Part shown: positions 37,820 through 48,150 of the stretch, piece after piece
Layout: the number at the start of each line of letters is the position of its first letter
Numbering within the stretch: the stretch's first letter is position 1
NCBI RefSeq assembly: GCF_001653975.1
Contig: NZ_CP014639.1
Coordinates: forward strand, 248,001 to 312,000
From: Candidatus Chlamydia sanziniae
GTDB lineage: Bacteria > Chlamydiota > Chlamydiia > Chlamydiales > Chlamydiaceae
Direction of reading: 5' to 3'
Length of the DNA stretch: 64,000 nt
Made by a program: the position numbers and the translations under genes
Notes under the pieces: generated by a model
What the model saw: the letters and a program-made list of their open reading frames with translations, nothing else
Told to the model about the DNA's origin: nothing
Database searches by the model: none

Positions 37820-38365
37820 CTATTTTTTACCTGTTTTCGCTGCTTTCCCAGCCTTACGACGAATATATTCGTTTTCATAACGAATACCTTTTCCTTTATA
37901 AGGCTCGGGAGGACGCTTGGCGCGAACACTTGCAGCAAATTGTCCCACTAATTGTTTATCAATACCTTTGACTAAAATGAGTGTGTTTTTCTCCACAACA
38001 ATTTGAAGAGAAGAAGGAATAGGCATTTTTGTAGGATGAGAAACACCAATAGAAAGATCTAAAAAAGAACCTTGAACAGAGGCCCTAAAACCTACACCTA
38101 CCATTTCTAAGCGTTTTTCAAATCCAGTATGGACTCCTTGTACCATGTTAAAAATCAAAGCCCAATAAAGACCTTGCATAGAGGTGGATTGATCTTTTGA
38201 AGACGAATGAACTAACACTTCTTTATCTTTTATGACAACTTCTACGTCTTTCATTAACTTTTGTGTCAATGAACCTTTAGGTCCTTTCACAATAATTTCA
38301 TCATTTTGAATACTGGCTTCTACACCCTGAGGGAGTGGAATAGGTTCTCGAGCTTTACGAGACAT
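37820..38365 (-). CDS. rplF: 50S ribosomal protein L6
   Basis: 181 residues beginning [20 protein letters not shown], with two repeated uL6 domains and the C-terminal signature [26 protein letters not shown]. Located between rpsH and rplR as in other bacteria. Confidence 0.97.
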   Translation of the reverse strand: MSRKAREPIPLPQGVEASIQNDEIIVKGPKGSLTQKLMKDVEVVIKDKEVLVHSSSKDQSTSMQGLYWALIFNMVQGVHTGFEKRLEMVGVGFRASVQGSFLDLSIGVSHPTKMPIPSSLQIVVEKNTLILVKGIDKQLVGQFAASVRAKRPPEPYKGKGIRYENEYIRRKAGKAAKTGKK

Positions 38366-38397
38366 GCTGTACCATCCTATTAAATTCTAACATTCTA

Positions 38398-38799
38398 TTA
38401 CCAAACTAGGCAGAGCAATTCGCCTCCAATATTTTTGGATCGGGCGAAAGCTCCTTCGACGACTCCTTGAGAAGTGGAGAGTACAGAGATTCCCATATTC
38501 CCAAAAACATAGGGTATTTGTGTAGCTGCTACATAAACCCTTCGAGAAGGTTTAGACACACGTTTGAGTTGGCGTATCGCAGGTTTACGATCAGCATAGT
38601 ACTGTAAAAATACACGCATTGCACGCTTGCGATTTTCTTCTTTTACTAAATAATGAGCAATGAAACCTTTTTGCTTGAGGATTTTTACGATAGCCTCGCG
38701 CATTTTACTATGCTCTACATCTACATACAGGTGCTCTGCCATTAAAGCATTGCGAATTCGCGTTAACAAATCTGCTATAGAATCACTTGTCATGCCCAT
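38398..38799 (-). CDS. rpsH: 30S ribosomal protein S8
   Basis: 133 residues beginning [23 protein letters not shown] and ending with [30 protein letters not shown], the uS8 16S-rRNA-binding end. The gene directly follows rplE; rpsN, normally between them, is missing. Confidence 0.97.
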   Translation of the reverse strand: MGMTSDSIADLLTRIRNALMAEHLYVDVEHSKMREAIVKILKQKGFIAHYLVKEENRKRAMRVFLQYYADRKPAIRQLKRVSKPSRRVYVAATQIPYVFGNMGISVLSTSQGVVEGAFARSKNIGGELLCLVW

Positions 38800-38816
38800 A
38801 TTGATCCTTTTTATTA

Positions 38817-39356
38817 TTAAGTCTTCTTAAACCGCAAACCCATCAACTCTAACAATGTTGTACATTCAAGATCTGTTTGCGCAGTCGTTATCCAAGTGAT
38901 ATTTAATCCTTGAGTACGCTTTACACGATCCAAATCTACTTCTGGGAAAATTTGCTGATCATCCAATCCTAAAGAATAACAGCCACGACCGTCACCTTGA
39001 TTAGAAAATCCACGGAAATCACGAATTCGCGGGGAGATGATATTGCAAAACCGATCCATAAAATCATACATACGCACACCACGAAGAGTAACTTTAGCTC
39101 CTATTCCTTGACCTTCGCGCAACTTAAAACCTGCTATAGAATTTTTAGCCTTAGTCACCAAAGGCTTTTGCCCAGAAATCCTAGCTAGTTCTTCTAAATG
39201 TGCCTGAAATAGATTTTTATCTTTTGCAGCTTCGGCAAGTCCCATGCTTAACACAATTTTTTTGAGAACAGGAATTTGCATAACATTTGCATAACCAAAC
39301 CTTTCGCGTAGAGAAGTGCGGATTTTTTCAGTATAATTTTTTTTTAATCTGCTCAT
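38817..39356 (-). CDS. rplE: 50S ribosomal protein L5
   Basis: 179 residues with [47 protein letters not shown] and [28 protein letters not shown], characteristic of uL5, which binds 5S rRNA. One base separates it from rplX. Confidence 0.97.
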   Translation of the reverse strand: MSRLKKNYTEKIRTSLRERFGYANVMQIPVLKKIVLSMGLAEAAKDKNLFQAHLEELARISGQKPLVTKAKNSIAGFKLREGQGIGAKVTLRGVRMYDFMDRFCNIISPRIRDFRGFSNQGDGRGCYSLGLDDQQIFPEVDLDRVKRTQGLNITWITTAQTDLECTTLLELMGLRFKKT

Positions 39357-39357
39357 A

Positions 39358-39693
39358 TTAGCCTTTTTTTGCTTTCACTAAACGATATAACTGAGAAACA
39401 CCATTTCCACTTCTATGCCAAAGTTCTTTTCTCTTTCCTGTTATTTTAACAGAAAGCTTTGCAGGTTCACCTGCTATACTTAAACGCACATTCGAGATGT
39501 GGATGGGGGCTTCAATATGAATACGCTTACCTTTAGGATTGCTTTGACTACGTTTAATATTTTTTATGCGGACATTCACTCCTTCCACTATAACCTTATC
39601 TTTTAAGCTAGAGAGGATCTTACCTTCCCTACCTTTATCATTGCCAGTGGCTATATAGACTGTGTCACCAACACGAATATTACGCTTTCCCAT
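39358..39693 (-). CDS. rplX: 50S ribosomal protein L24
   Basis: 111 residues with the KOW motif [20 protein letters not shown] near residues 8-27 and [27 protein letters not shown]. Assembly-initiator protein uL24. Between rplN and rplE. Confidence 0.96.
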   Translation of the reverse strand: MGKRNIRVGDTVYIATGNDKGREGKILSSLKDKVIVEGVNVRIKNIKRSQSNPKGKRIHIEAPIHISNVRLSIAGEPAKLSVKITGKRKELWHRSGNGVSQLYRLVKAKKG

Positions 39694-39705
39694 ACTTTTT
39701 TCTCC

Positions 39706-40074
39706 TTAAATTACCTCAGGAGCCAAAGAACTAATTTTTACAAAACCTCGGTCACGAATTTCTCGAGCTACAGGACCAAAAATCCGCGTTCCTTTAGGGT
39801 TGCCTTTATCATCAATAACGACACAACTATTGGTATCGAATCTTAGAGTAGAACCATCTTTTCTTATAATATGCCGACGTGTACGGACAATAACAGCTTT
39901 AATTACATCTCCCTTCTTCATAGAAGTATTAGGTTCTACTTCCCTGACAGAACATACAATTACATCTCCCACACTAGCGTACCGCCTACGGGAACCCCCT
40001 AAAACCTTAAAACATTTTACTTTTTTAGCTCCGGTATTATCAGCAACTTTTAACTGACTTTCTTGTTGGATCAT
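39706..40074 (-). CDS. rplN: 50S ribosomal protein L14
   Basis: 122 residues from ATG 40074 ([22 protein letters not shown]), the universal uL14 start. An earlier in-frame start at 40122 would run into rpsQ and is rejected. The signature around [21 protein letters not shown] is present, and the C-terminus ends [20 protein letters not shown]. Confidence 0.96.
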   Translation of the reverse strand: MIQQESQLKVADNTGAKKVKCFKVLGGSRRRYASVGDVIVCSVREVEPNTSMKKGDVIKAVIVRTRRHIIRKDGSTLRFDTNSCVVIDDKGNPKGTRIFGPVAREIRDRGFVKISSLAPEVI

Positions 40075-40094
40075 AACTCTATTTACCCACTCCA

Positions 40095-40346
40095 CTAATC
40101 CATGCGCGCAACAACGCGCCATCTTTTCGATTTTGACAAAGGTCGCGTTTCTTCAATTTGCACTTTATCTCCTTCGGAAAGGTCAAATGTATTATGTGCA
40201 TAATATTTTTTTGAACTTCGAGCTACCTTAAGATATTGTGAATGCGAATATATTCTCTCTACTCGAACAACCACTGTTTTGTCCATTTTTGCAGAAACAA
40301 CCACTCCAGTTTTTGTTTTCCTAGAGTTTCTTAGTTCGTTAGTCAT
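40095..40346 (-). CDS. rpsQ: 30S ribosomal protein S17
   Basis: 83 residues with [29 protein letters not shown] and [30 protein letters not shown], the OB-fold of uS17. Start overlaps the rpmC end by eight bases. Confidence 0.97.
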   Translation of the reverse strand: MTNELRNSRKTKTGVVVSAKMDKTVVVRVERIYSHSQYLKVARSSKKYYAHNTFDLSEGDKVQIEETRPLSKSKRWRVVARMD

Positions 40347-40557
40347 GGATCCTTTCCCTTCTTTCTTGTTTTACTGTTAAAGCCCGAGCAATATTCTTTT
40401 TATGTATAGAAAACATATGGATTTTCACGGCTTTATTTTGTAACAACGCTTCAGCTCTTAAATTGAAGAGAGCTTTTTTATTGTCATGAATATATGTTTC
40501 TAGCTCATCAACACTCTTTTCTCTTAGCTCAGTCAACAAACTTTTTTTTGTAGCCAT
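40339..40557 (-). CDS. rpmC: 50S ribosomal protein L29
   Basis: 72 residues: [41 protein letters not shown] then [13 protein letters not shown], the two-helix uL29 near the peptide exit tunnel. Two bases after rplP. Confidence 0.95.
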   Translation of the reverse strand: MATKKSLLTELREKSVDELETYIHDNKKALFNLRAEALLQNKAVKIHMFSIHKKNIARALTVKQERRERIHD

Positions 40558-40559
40558 AT

Positions 40560-40976
40560 TTATACCCTTTCTACTCGCTTAACAAAACGTGTTCTGATTC
40601 CCAATTTTGCTGCTGCCCTACGCAAAGCATCTTGAGCATCTTCTTTTGAAACGTTAGCCACTTCAAATAGTATACGTCCAGGACGAACAACAGCAACCCA
40701 ATGGTCCGGAGCTCCTTTACCTTTACCCATACGAGTTTCTGCAGGTTTTTTTGTTACGCTTTTATCAGGAAAAACACGTATCCAAACTTTTCCTTTGCGT
40801 TTCAAATATCTGTTAATAGCTACGCGACAAGCTTCAATTTGTCGACTTGTTACCCACCCTCGCTCTAAGGTCTGCATGGCAAATTCACCAAAGTCAACAA
40901 AAGTAGCTCCTTTACTTAAGCCAGCAAATTGACCTTTTTGTTGTTTGCGAAATTTTGTTCGTTTAGGCATCAACAT
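40560..40976 (-). CDS. rplP: 50S ribosomal protein L16
   Basis: 138 residues beginning [20 protein letters not shown]. The signatures [43 protein letters not shown] are present. uL16 lines the A-site tRNA path. Confidence 0.97.
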   Translation of the reverse strand: MLMPKRTKFRKQQKGQFAGLSKGATFVDFGEFAMQTLERGWVTSRQIEACRVAINRYLKRKGKVWIRVFPDKSVTKKPAETRMGKGKGAPDHWVAVVRPGRILFEVANVSKEDAQDALRRAAAKLGIRTRFVKRVERV

Positions 40977-41005
40977 AGCAATTCATATATCCTTATTTAC
41001 AACAT

Positions 41006-41695
41006 TTATGACCCTAAAGCAGCTACTGTAGGCGCTGTGTTGTTTACAACAGTCATACTCACAGTTGTAGAGGATTTTTCCCCAAGGTTAATCCAAACCT
41101 TTACACCAATAATGCCATAAGTCGTTGCTGCACATGCAGTAGCATAATCAATATCCGCTCTTAATGTATGTAGAGGCACACGACCATTTTTATACCATTC
41201 AGAACGAGCGATTTCAGCTCCAGCCAATCTTCCAGAAACTTGAATTTTCACACCAACAGCACCAGCATCCATTACAGATTGCATGGCTTTTTTCATTGCT
41301 CTTCTAAAAGAGACTCGACGCTCAATTTGTTTAGCAATACTATCCGCAACTAATTTCGCGTTTAGTTCAGGACGTTTGATTTCTGCAATTTCTAACCAGA
41401 CCTCTTTGCCTGTAAGCTTTTTGAGTTCTTCTTTGAGTAAGTCAACCTCAGCACCTTTTTTCCCAATGACCAAACCTGGACGCGCTGTTTGGATTGTCAC
41501 TTCTATCTTCCCACTCATGCGACGAACAATAAAACCGGCCGCACCTTGACACGAAGGCTTTTTACTTAAAAACTCTCGGATTTTAACATCTTCTATAAGA
41601 AATTTACCAAATTCTTGCTTATTTCCATACCAGAGGGAACGCCATTTTTTTGTTACTCCTGTTCGAAACCCGATTGGACAACCTTTTTGACCCAT
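41006..41695 (-). CDS. rpsC: 30S ribosomal protein S3
   Basis: 229 residues with [23 protein letters not shown] at the N-terminus, the KH motif [21 protein letters not shown], and [40 protein letters not shown]. mRNA entry channel protein uS3. The C-terminus ends in a serine/alanine/threonine-rich tail. Confidence 0.97.
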   Translation of the reverse strand: MGQKGCPIGFRTGVTKKWRSLWYGNKQEFGKFLIEDVKIREFLSKKPSCQGAAGFIVRRMSGKIEVTIQTARPGLVIGKKGAEVDLLKEELKKLTGKEVWLEIAEIKRPELNAKLVADSIAKQIERRVSFRRAMKKAMQSVMDAGAVGVKIQVSGRLAGAEIARSEWYKNGRVPLHTLRADIDYATACAATTYGIIGVKVWINLGEKSSTTVSMTVVNNTAPTVAALGS

Positions 41696-41704
41696 GATTT
41701 TCTC

Positions 41705-42040
41705 CTATGACTTCTTTTCACCAACAATAACAGTCAAGTGGCTAGTACGCTTTAAAATAGGAGAACGTCCTCCCCGACTTTTTGATTTAGATCGTTTGTA
41801 AACTGGTCCTACATCTACGCGGACTTCCATCACGTCTAAATTTTCACGTTTTATATTTTCACGCAATTCTGCGTTGGCTACAGCACTATGCAAAACCTTT
41901 TTTAAATACCTTCCCGCTTTCAACTGTGAAAAACGTAATTGTTCTTCGGCTTTCTGAACGCTTAAATTTTTCATAAGTCCAGCAGCCAATCTAGCCTTGC
42001 GAGGTTGTACCCGAATATAACGAGCGGTCGCCTTAAACAT
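41705..42040 (-). CDS. rplV: 50S ribosomal protein L22
   Basis: 111 residues, [25 protein letters not shown] and the beta-hairpin region [34 protein letters not shown], typical of uL22 whose loop reaches into the exit tunnel. Confidence 0.96.
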   Translation of the reverse strand: MFKATARYIRVQPRKARLAAGLMKNLSVQKAEEQLRFSQLKAGRYLKKVLHSAVANAELRENIKRENLDVMEVRVDVGPVYKRSKSKSRGGRSPILKRTSHLTVIVGEKKS

Positions 42041-42064
42041 GACACGCCTCTCCTTTAAGTTAGC

Positions 42065-42331
42065 TTACCCTTTTTTTACAGGATGACTTTTAAATATCCT
42101 TGTGGGAGAAAATTCTCCCAACTTGTGCCCTACCATAGTTTCCGAAACAAATACGGAAAGAAATTTTTTCCCATTATGGACTTCAAAAGTATGTCCGATC
42201 ATTTCAGGAGTAATCATAGAACGACGCGACCATGTTTTAATAGGAATCTTTTTTTCTTCACTATTCATAGCACGAATTTTTTTTAGTAAATGATGATCAA
42301 CAAACGGACCTTTCCTCAGCGATCTACTCAT
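42065..42331 (-). CDS. rpsS: 30S ribosomal protein S19
   Basis: 88 residues with [64 protein letters not shown], the uS19 signature at the head of the small subunit. Five bases after rplB. Confidence 0.97.
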   Translation of the reverse strand: MSRSLRKGPFVDHHLLKKIRAMNSEEKKIPIKTWSRRSMITPEMIGHTFEVHNGKKFLSVFVSETMVGHKLGEFSPTRIFKSHPVKKG

Positions 42332-42336
42332 AATTT

Positions 42337-43191
42337 CTATTTCCTACGGTCTTTAACAATCCATTTATTACTTTTACGCTTATCTCGCGTCTTCAATCCT
42401 TTTGTCACTTTTCCCCAAGGAGTTCGCGGAATATAGCCATTATGACGGCCTTCTCCGCCACCATGCGGATGATCCACAGGATTCATGGCCGTACCACGTA
42501 CTGTAGGCCGGACACCCATCCAGCGCCTTCTTCCTGCCTTTCCATCGACACGCAGACCATGATCAGCATTGGAAAGTTCACCAATAGTTGCTCGACAACC
42601 TTCATTTATTACACGAAATTCACCAGAAGGCATTTTTAATGTCACATATCCAGAAGCTTTGGCAATAATTTGTGCTGCTAATCCTGCAGATCTTACTAAT
42701 TTACCTCCAGAATGAGGACGCATTTCAATATTATGCACAGACAACCCCAAAGGCATACTCCTTAAAGTCATGCAACACCCAGGTTTGAAGGGACTTCCCT
42801 CTCCTGAAATCACTTGATCTCCTCTTTGGAGGCCTTTGGGAGCAAGAATATAACGCTTTTCCCCGTCAATATAATTTAAAAGAGCAATGTAAGCCGAACG
42901 ATTCGGATCATATTCTACGGAGACCACTTTAGCAGGAATGCCGTCTTTGTTGCGCTTAAAATCAATCACTCTATAAAGCTGTTTTGCTCCTCCGCCACGG
43001 TGACGGCAGGATATATGCCCTAGGTTATCTCTTCCACCAGAACTCTTCTTAAAAAAGGAGAGCTTTTTATTAGGCCTAAGACTCCTCTTAGACTGTGTCC
43101 CACGCATCTCACCACGTGTAGTTAACTCAGTGAAAGCAGGAAGGACTAACTGCCTAGTGCCTGGAGTTACTGGCTTAAACTTTTTAAACAT
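42337..43191 (-). CDS. rplB: 50S ribosomal protein L2
   Basis: 284 residues. [49 protein letters not shown] and the C-terminal [31 protein letters not shown] are the uL2 signatures near the peptidyl transferase centre. Confidence 0.97.
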   Translation of the reverse strand: MFKKFKPVTPGTRQLVLPAFTELTTRGEMRGTQSKRSLRPNKKLSFFKKSSGGRDNLGHISCRHRGGGAKQLYRVIDFKRNKDGIPAKVVSVEYDPNRSAYIALLNYIDGEKRYILAPKGLQRGDQVISGEGSPFKPGCCMTLRSMPLGLSVHNIEMRPHSGGKLVRSAGLAAQIIAKASGYVTLKMPSGEFRVINEGCRATIGELSNADHGLRVDGKAGRRRWMGVRPTVRGTAMNPVDHPHGGGEGRHNGYIPRTPWGKVTKGLKTRDKRKSNKWIVKDRRK

Positions 43192-43212
43192 ACTTGTCTT
43201 CTCTCCAATAAA

Positions 43213-43548
43213 TTATGTGATAGAGTGTCCTTGATAAAAGGTCACAATGGCTTTTTTGAAGCTTGCAGTTTTTCCTTTCCGACGCCCACGAAACATTCGA
43301 GCAGGCTGAGACTTCACGCAAATTGTATTTACATTCTTTACTTTTATATTTTTATCAGCATAGATCACTTCCAAAGCCTTAGCAATGAGTGGCTTCGTCG
43401 CATCATGTGCAACAACAAAAACAAATTTAGGATGTGCACAAAAGCTTCCCTTTTTCTTTCCTTCTCCACTCCCCAAACTCAGAGTTTCGAGCATTTTAGC
43501 TTTTTCTGTCACGTAATGACGTTTGATTACATCATATGGATCTTTCAT
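43213..43548 (-). CDS. rplW: 50S ribosomal protein L23
   Basis: 111 residues starting [23 protein letters not shown], with [33 protein letters not shown] and [18 protein letters not shown], matching uL23 at the tunnel exit, the docking site for trigger factor and SecYEG. Confidence 0.95.
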   Translation of the reverse strand: MKDPYDVIKRHYVTEKAKMLETLSLGSGEGKKKGSFCAHPKFVFVVAHDATKPLIAKALEVIYADKNIKVKNVNTICVKSQPARMFRGRRKGKTASFKKAIVTFYQGHSIT

Positions 43549-43564
43549 ATCCTAATTTTTCCTT

Positions 43565-44239
43565 TTAATCTTTCGCCTCGGAAACAAGATGGCTGATAAG
43601 TTCCTCTAAAGCCTTGGCAGAAATCACTATATTATGAGCAGAAGCTAAATGATACCCATTGACATTCATGCCGTAGACAAAGCCTTGAACTGCAGTAAGA
43701 TTTCGCAAACTTAATCTTAAATTCTTATTTTTTTCCGCATGATCTAGGTGATCAATAAATAATACGCTACGACATTCTACTCCACAATCCTGCAAAAACT
43801 TCAACGCAATTTGAGTTTTAGGATGGGGAAACGACTCTATAAATGCCGTATCATCCACAACTGTTAATTTATTTCCTTGAATTTTTTGCGCTAACAGTAA
43901 TCGCACTGCTGCTCTTCTTTCTTTACGATTGATACGTACATGTTGATCAAACTTTGGCTTAGGCCCAAAAACAATTCCTCCCCCTCGAAATTGAGGAGAA
44001 GCTAAACATCCTTGACGAGCATTTCCTGTTCCCTTTTGTTTAAAAGGCTTTTTTGTGGAGTGGCTGACTTCTGAACGATTTCGGGTACATGCAGACCACT
44101 GTCTGTTATTTGCACGAATAGCAACAAGATAGTCTTTAATTAACTGAAGTCCATTACCTTTTTGAGCAAAAAAACTCTCGGCTACTTCTATTTTGCTTAC
44201 TTCATTTCCCAAAAAATCAACTTTCGACAACACAACCAT
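43565..44239 (-). CDS. rplD: 50S ribosomal protein L4
   Basis: 224 residues starting [16 protein letters not shown] (AGAGG upstream). The conserved internal loop [49 protein letters not shown] extends into the tunnel. In many bacteria L4 represses its own operon; no matching leader element is recognisable here. Confidence 0.95.
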   Translation of the reverse strand: MVVLSKVDFLGNEVSKIEVAESFFAQKGNGLQLIKDYLVAIRANNRQWSACTRNRSEVSHSTKKPFKQKGTGNARQGCLASPQFRGGGIVFGPKPKFDQHVRINRKERRAAVRLLLAQKIQGNKLTVVDDTAFIESFPHPKTQIALKFLQDCGVECRSVLFIDHLDHAEKNKNLRLSLRNLTAVQGFVYGMNVNGYHLASAHNIVISAKALEELISHLVSEAKD

Positions 44240-44275
44240 TAGGACCTCTTCTACATTCCCTATCCTTCACCATTT

Positions 44276-44935
44276 CTAAGCTCTGGAAGAATGTTTTACT
44301 ATAACAACAGAACCTCTAGAACCGGGAATAGCGCCTTTAATGAGTAAAAATTTTTTTTCTAAATCCACTTGAATGACTTTTAAATTGGTCACAGTTACAT
44401 TTTTATCTCCCATGTGGCTAGGCCGTTTACTTCCTGGGAAGCAACGTCCAGGAGTTGAGCGCATTCCTATAGAACCCGCATGACGATGAAACCCTGAGCC
44501 ATGGCTTCCAGGACCTCCACGAAATCCAAATTTTTTCATTACTCCTTGAAATCCTTTTCCTTTTGATACACCGCTAACATCTACAGCAAGGGCTTCTACA
44601 AATATCTCCAAACCAAAAGCATCACCTAAAGCTATACCATCCACAATTTCTTCAGAAGCACGGACTTCTTTAAGAAAACGAAAAACTCGGCCATCTACTT
44701 TTCGTAGATGCCCGAGTTTAGGCTTACTGAAACGTTTTGCCACTGTTTTCGCGGGTAAGTGAACCTCTTCGGCGCCCATCTGCAACGAGAAATACCCGTC
44801 GGTCTCTTTGGTTTTTATTTGAGTAACCACGTTGGGCTCAACGCGCACGACTGAGCAGGCAACTACATTCCCTTCTTTATCAAAGATGTGAATCATGCCT
44901 TCTTTTTTCCCCATCAAGCTAATATGAGAGTGCAT
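44276..44935 (-). CDS. rplC: 50S ribosomal protein L3, first gene of the ribosomal cluster
   Basis: 219 residues, MHSHISLMGKKEGMIHIFDKEGN, with SKGKGFQGVMKKFGFRGGPGSHGSGFHRHAGSIGMRSTPGRCFPGSKRPSHMGDKNVTVTNLKV, the uL3 signature. It opens the S10-type cluster; rpsJ is not upstream. About 290 non-coding bases precede it and should hold the operon promoter. Confidence 0.95.
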   Translation of the reverse strand: MHSHISLMGKKEGMIHIFDKEGNVVACSVVRVEPNVVTQIKTKETDGYFSLQMGAEEVHLPAKTVAKRFSKPKLGHLRKVDGRVFRFLKEVRASEEIVDGIALGDAFGLEIFVEALAVDVSGVSKGKGFQGVMKKFGFRGGPGSHGSGFHRHAGSIGMRSTPGRCFPGSKRPSHMGDKNVTVTNLKVIQVDLEKKFLLIKGAIPGSRGSVVIVKHSSRA

Positions 44936-45021
44936 AAACTTTTACCCATTAATAACAACGACTTGCCTATATCTTAAAACAGTCAGGCAGTTTTAGTTAG
45001 TATTTTACTTGCAGAATTCCC

Positions 45022-45046
45022 TAAAAAGAAAAGGAACCTTTTCCTT
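45022..45046 (-). terminator. Weak hairpin with T-run upstream of rplC
   Basis: On the minus strand AAGGAA-AAGG-TTCCTT (45031-45046) is followed by TTCTTTTT. It lies between the Cap1-like terminator and rplC, so it could be a leader attenuator if the rplC promoter is upstream of it. The stem is only six pairs. Confidence 0.3.
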
Positions 45047-45164
45047 AAGAAATAAAGGGAGAGGTTATCAAAGGGAGAAGATTTTTACAATAAGAAAAAA
45101 GCAATCTAAGCACTAAGAGTACGAAAATAAAAGATGCTTGAAAACTTTTACTTTTAATAAAAAT

Positions 45165-45200
45165 AAACTTACTTTTAAAGGATTTTTTCAAAGTAAGTTT
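45165..45200 (-). terminator. Rho-independent terminator of the Cap1-like gene
   Basis: Exact 11-bp inverted repeat AAACTTACTTT (45165-45175) and AAAGTAAGTTT (45190-45200), starting 29 bases past the stop codon. On the minus strand the stem is followed by ATTTTTATT. It would also insulate the ribosomal cluster from read-through. Confidence 0.7.
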
Positions 45201-45228
45201 GAAACCAAAAGAGTAAAAACTTTATAAA

Positions 45229-46245
45229 CTACTTAGGTTTTACCTCTAGACTAGTCCAGATGCTATACGTTCCCACAGCTGAGGATGCGGCTATTAGACA
45301 CCCAGTAATGGCAAGATTACAGCCAGATGTGAGAGGCATAGGGATAAGTTTGAGTCCATCGCAAATTAATTCAAGACCTTTTTCTACTATAGAAAGAATA
45401 CTTTTTTTCATAATAGCTACGTGTTCTCTTCTTAAACTTCGTATGGCATCGCACTGCAGTTCAGGCATGAGTAGAGCACAATACCCTGTTTGCTGCTTAC
45501 CAGAGTCAAACTGGAACATTTCCACAGGAACAGGGGAATTAATAGACGCTATGGCACGTTTATAAGCACTCATTTCCAAGACTAATCCCATAACATTCCC
45601 TAAAATTACTGTAGCGTGGTTAATAGTCATTAAACCTACGACTGCTGTAATAAAGTTTGCTTTCACTTCAGGGGGCAAAAAGGGTTCTACTGTTAGGTTA
45701 TTTACAAACATCGTAGGACGTAAGACACCAAAAGTTAAACTATAAGTCAGGGAACTTAAAGCAAAACATGCGTCTTTAGCAGCCAGCAAAGCATAATCAC
45801 CTCTTTGCAATCTAAATTGATTGTACTTGGTAGGAAAATAATCAGGAGTGAACTTTGGATTTGTTGCGTATACTTCACGTGCGTGTTGATAACAACTTTT
45901 TGTGGCAAGAACACATGAGGGTAAAGCTCCACTGAACACGTTGGGTAAAGCTACTACTTCGCGGGCTATTTTTAGCGTCTTCGAAATTTTATTGGCTACT
46001 ATAAGCGCCTCACCGTGACATTGAGTTTCTTGAAGAATTCCGCTAGTACATTCCGCGATCGCTCGGGTACATTTAATAACTTTATCGCTTGCCTTTGATA
46101 AAGTGATAAATCGCGCGAGTTTATTTTGTGGATTTAAAAAAAAAGCTTTAAAACAATTGGTTTTAGATACTTGCTGCGTTTGTTGCTGGGCTAAGTACAG
46201 CATTTTTGAAGAACACCCTGCCAATCTAATTGCGTTTATCGCCAT
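45229..46245 (-). CDS. Cap1-like candidate inclusion membrane protein (CT529 family)
   Basis: A 338-residue protein started at ATG 46245 because of the strong AAGGAGGTGAG six bases upstream; a longer frame from 46293 has no such site. Several segments align with remembered C. trachomatis CT529 (Cap1), a type III secreted inclusion membrane protein and CD8 T-cell antigen. These are VVALPNVFSGALPS, SLTFGVLRPTMFVNN, EPFLPPEVKANF and LKLIPMPLTSGCNLAITG. Hydrophobic pairs lie near residues 205-235 and 300-328. The order fmt - cap1 - rplC is conserved. The protein is cysteine-rich. Similarity to CT529 is from recall, so location in the inclusion membrane is inferred. Confidence 0.8.
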   Translation of the reverse strand: MAINAIRLAGCSSKMLYLAQQQTQQVSKTNCFKAFFLNPQNKLARFITLSKASDKVIKCTRAIAECTSGILQETQCHGEALIVANKISKTLKIAREVVALPNVFSGALPSCVLATKSCYQHAREVYATNPKFTPDYFPTKYNQFRLQRGDYALLAAKDACFALSSLTYSLTFGVLRPTMFVNNLTVEPFLPPEVKANFITAVVGLMTINHATVILGNVMGLVLEMSAYKRAIASINSPVPVEMFQFDSGKQQTGYCALLMPELQCDAIRSLRREHVAIMKKSILSIVEKGLELICDGLKLIPMPLTSGCNLAITGCLIAASSAVGTYSIWTSLEVKPK

Positions 46246-46286
46246 TCTCACCTCCTTAAAAGGATTTAAAAAAGCAGAAATTAATG

Positions 46287-46315
46287 ATAACACAAAACGG
46301 CTTAATTGAGTTCAA
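46287..46315 (-). promoter_or_regulatory. Candidate promoter of the Cap1-like gene
   Basis: On the minus strand TTGAAC (46315-46310) and TGTTAT (46292-46287) are 17 bases apart, placing initiation about 35 bases before the ATG. It lies in the short fmt-cap1 gap, so the gene could be expressed separately from fmt. Confidence 0.45.
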
Positions 46316-46340
46316 TATTAATAAAAAGTAGCTTATGATG

Positions 46341-47309
46341 TTAATGATTATGCAAAGAAAAAACTATTTTAATTTTTTCTTCTGGATAGCCATTTAAAAA
46401 GATTTTTATATCCATAACACTTTTGCCTTCGATTTGTACTTGATGCAAATACATGGCTCCTTCGAAACAAGCAATTAACAAGTTCTGTTTATTTGTTACG
46501 AGAAGAGTGCCTGACTGTCCGTAACTTCCTTTTTCTGCTGCCAGGGTAGCTTTACGAATGATCAAGCGTTTTGGAGATGTGTTTAGAAAAGAAAAGAGCG
46601 TCCATGCTCCGGGAATTGGCGTAACCCCGCGTATATGAGCATACACTTTTTTAGCAGGCTGATTCCAAAAAATTTGGCCTTCTTCTTTAGATAGCTTAGG
46701 AGCCACCGTCGCTAAAGTGGAATCCTGTGGTATAGGCTGTAACGTATTTTTTTCAATCTGCTGTAAAGTTTTTATGAGAACATCCGGCCCTTGTTCAGCA
46801 AGACCCAAGGCAAGCTCTCCGGCTGTCATGTCTGGACCTATGGGTAGGTAGGTAGTGTTGACTATATCTCCTGTATCCATACCGGCGTCCATATGAATCA
46901 CGGTATTCCCTGATTCTGTAGCGCCATCGATAATGCACCGCTGTATGGGAGCGGCTCCACGATAAGCTGGAAGAAGTCCTGCATGTAGGTTATAACATCC
47001 ATAACGTGGAATATCAAGCACGGTTTGGCAAAGAATGGCACCATAGGCAACAACAAGAAATACATCCGCGTTCCAAAGGCGAAGCTGTTGCATAAATTCG
47101 GGATCAGAAGCTTTATTAGGTTGGAGAAGGGGCAGTTTATGTTGTAACGCCAGCATTTTTACAGGAGAGGGAATGAGTTGGGATGATCTTTTTTGAGGTT
47201 TATCTGCTCGAGAAACAACACCAACAATGTGCACATCCTGTGCAAGCAAACCCTCTAAAACAGTAGCAGCAAATTGGGGTGTGCCAAAGTATACAACTTT
47301 AAGACTCAA
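46341..47309 (-). CDS. fmt: Methionyl-tRNA formyltransferase
   Basis: Formylates initiator Met-tRNA using 10-formyltetrahydrofolate. The 322-residue protein has [22 protein letters not shown] at the start. The active-site signature is [27 protein letters not shown] near residues 105-130, with an aspartate in [11 protein letters not shown] and the C-terminal [12 protein letters not shown] region. Its start overlaps the lpxA end by 11 bases, so it belongs to the lpxC-fabZ-lpxA-fmt operon. Matches CT530. Confidence 0.96.
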   Translation of the reverse strand: MSLKVVYFGTPQFAATVLEGLLAQDVHIVGVVSRADKPQKRSSQLIPSPVKMLALQHKLPLLQPNKASDPEFMQQLRLWNADVFLVVAYGAILCQTVLDIPRYGCYNLHAGLLPAYRGAAPIQRCIIDGATESGNTVIHMDAGMDTGDIVNTTYLPIGPDMTAGELALGLAEQGPDVLIKTLQQIEKNTLQPIPQDSTLATVAPKLSKEEGQIFWNQPAKKVYAHIRGVTPIPGAWTLFSFLNTSPKRLIIRKATLAAEKGSYGQSGTLLVTNKQNLLIACFEGAMYLHQVQIEGKSVMDIKIFLNGYPEEKIKIVFSLHNH

Positions 47310-48138
47310 TTAAAGCGCTCTCTTTTTCTAAATTTTCATCTTGCAAAGCTTGTTTATCTACGCCACGTTCTATTCCACGTTTGCTAGGATCTTGGCAAAA
47401 ATTAATTAAATACTTTACTTCAGGAATATGACCATATTCCTCTTTAGCTTCGGCTAAAGATTCAAAAAAACAACTTTCTGTACGATAAACTTTTTTAAAA
47501 GCTTTGATAAGTGCTAATCGGGTAGCGAAGGGAACTTGTCGTCTTTGTAAGCCAATTTTATTAATCCCAGCAAGTAGGTAAGGATTGCCGCTCCCTATAG
47601 TGTAGGGGGGGATATCCCTCCGGATACCACTCAAGGCCCCTACCATGGCATGAGCTCCAATACGAACAAACTGATGTACTCCAACCATACCACCGAGAAT
47701 AGCATAATCTCCAACTTGAACATGCCCTGCAAGTTGTGCGTGGTTACTTAAAACTACGTGATGGCCAAGAGTACAATTATGAGCAACATGTGCCCAGGGC
47801 ATAATTAAACAATTATTCCCTATGGAAACTGTAGTTCCTTCGAATGTAGAAGAAGTAATGATTACAAATTCTCGAATTTCACAATTCTCACCAATAGAAA
47901 CATACGTTTTTTCTCCACGATATTTTAAATCCTGGGGTTTATTTCCAATCATAGCAGATGGCCATATTGTCGTCCCCTGACCTATTGTGGTGTATCCATC
48001 AATATAGGCATAGGACTTCACAATAACATTATCACATAGGGTTACCGTAGACTTGACAACAACATAGGGTTCAATAACAACATTCTTTCCAATTTTTGCT
48101 CCGGATTCAATAATTGCAGTTGGGTGAATGTCCGTCAT
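47299..48138 (-). CDS. lpxA: UDP-N-acetylglucosamine acyltransferase LpxA
   Basis: First step of lipid A synthesis, transferring a hydroxyacyl or acyl chain from ACP to UDP-GlcNAc. The 279-residue protein begins [20 protein letters not shown] and is built of hexapeptide repeats forming a left-handed beta-helix. The catalytic histidine lies in [26 protein letters not shown], with the acyl ruler region following ([24 protein letters not shown]). Chlamydial LpxA uses unsubstituted acyl chains, from family knowledge. Overlaps fmt; 12 bases after fabZ. Matches CT531. Confidence 0.96.
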   Translation of the reverse strand: MTDIHPTAIIESGAKIGKNVVIEPYVVVKSTVTLCDNVIVKSYAYIDGYTTIGQGTTIWPSAMIGNKPQDLKYRGEKTYVSIGENCEIREFVIITSSTFEGTTVSIGNNCLIMPWAHVAHNCTLGHHVVLSNHAQLAGHVQVGDYAILGGMVGVHQFVRIGAHAMVGALSGIRRDIPPYTIGSGNPYLLAGINKIGLQRRQVPFATRLALIKAFKKVYRTESCFFESLAEAKEEYGHIPEVKYLINFCQDPSKRGIERGVDKQALQDENLEKESALIES

Positions 48139-48150
48139 ATCTTTCCGTTA

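Larger units (their letters stand above)
44936..45228. other. Leader region of the ribosomal protein cluster
   Basis: 293 AT-rich non-coding bases between rplC and the Cap1-like gene. They hold the Cap1-like terminator, a second weak hairpin and presumably the rplC promoter. I could not choose a convincing -35/-10 pair; a TTAAGATATAG stretch on the minus strand near 44969-44979 is one -10 candidate. Confidence 0.4.

Noticed and set aside
40075-40122. Extended rplN start
   Set aside because: Would overlap rpsQ; uL14 universally begins MIQ.
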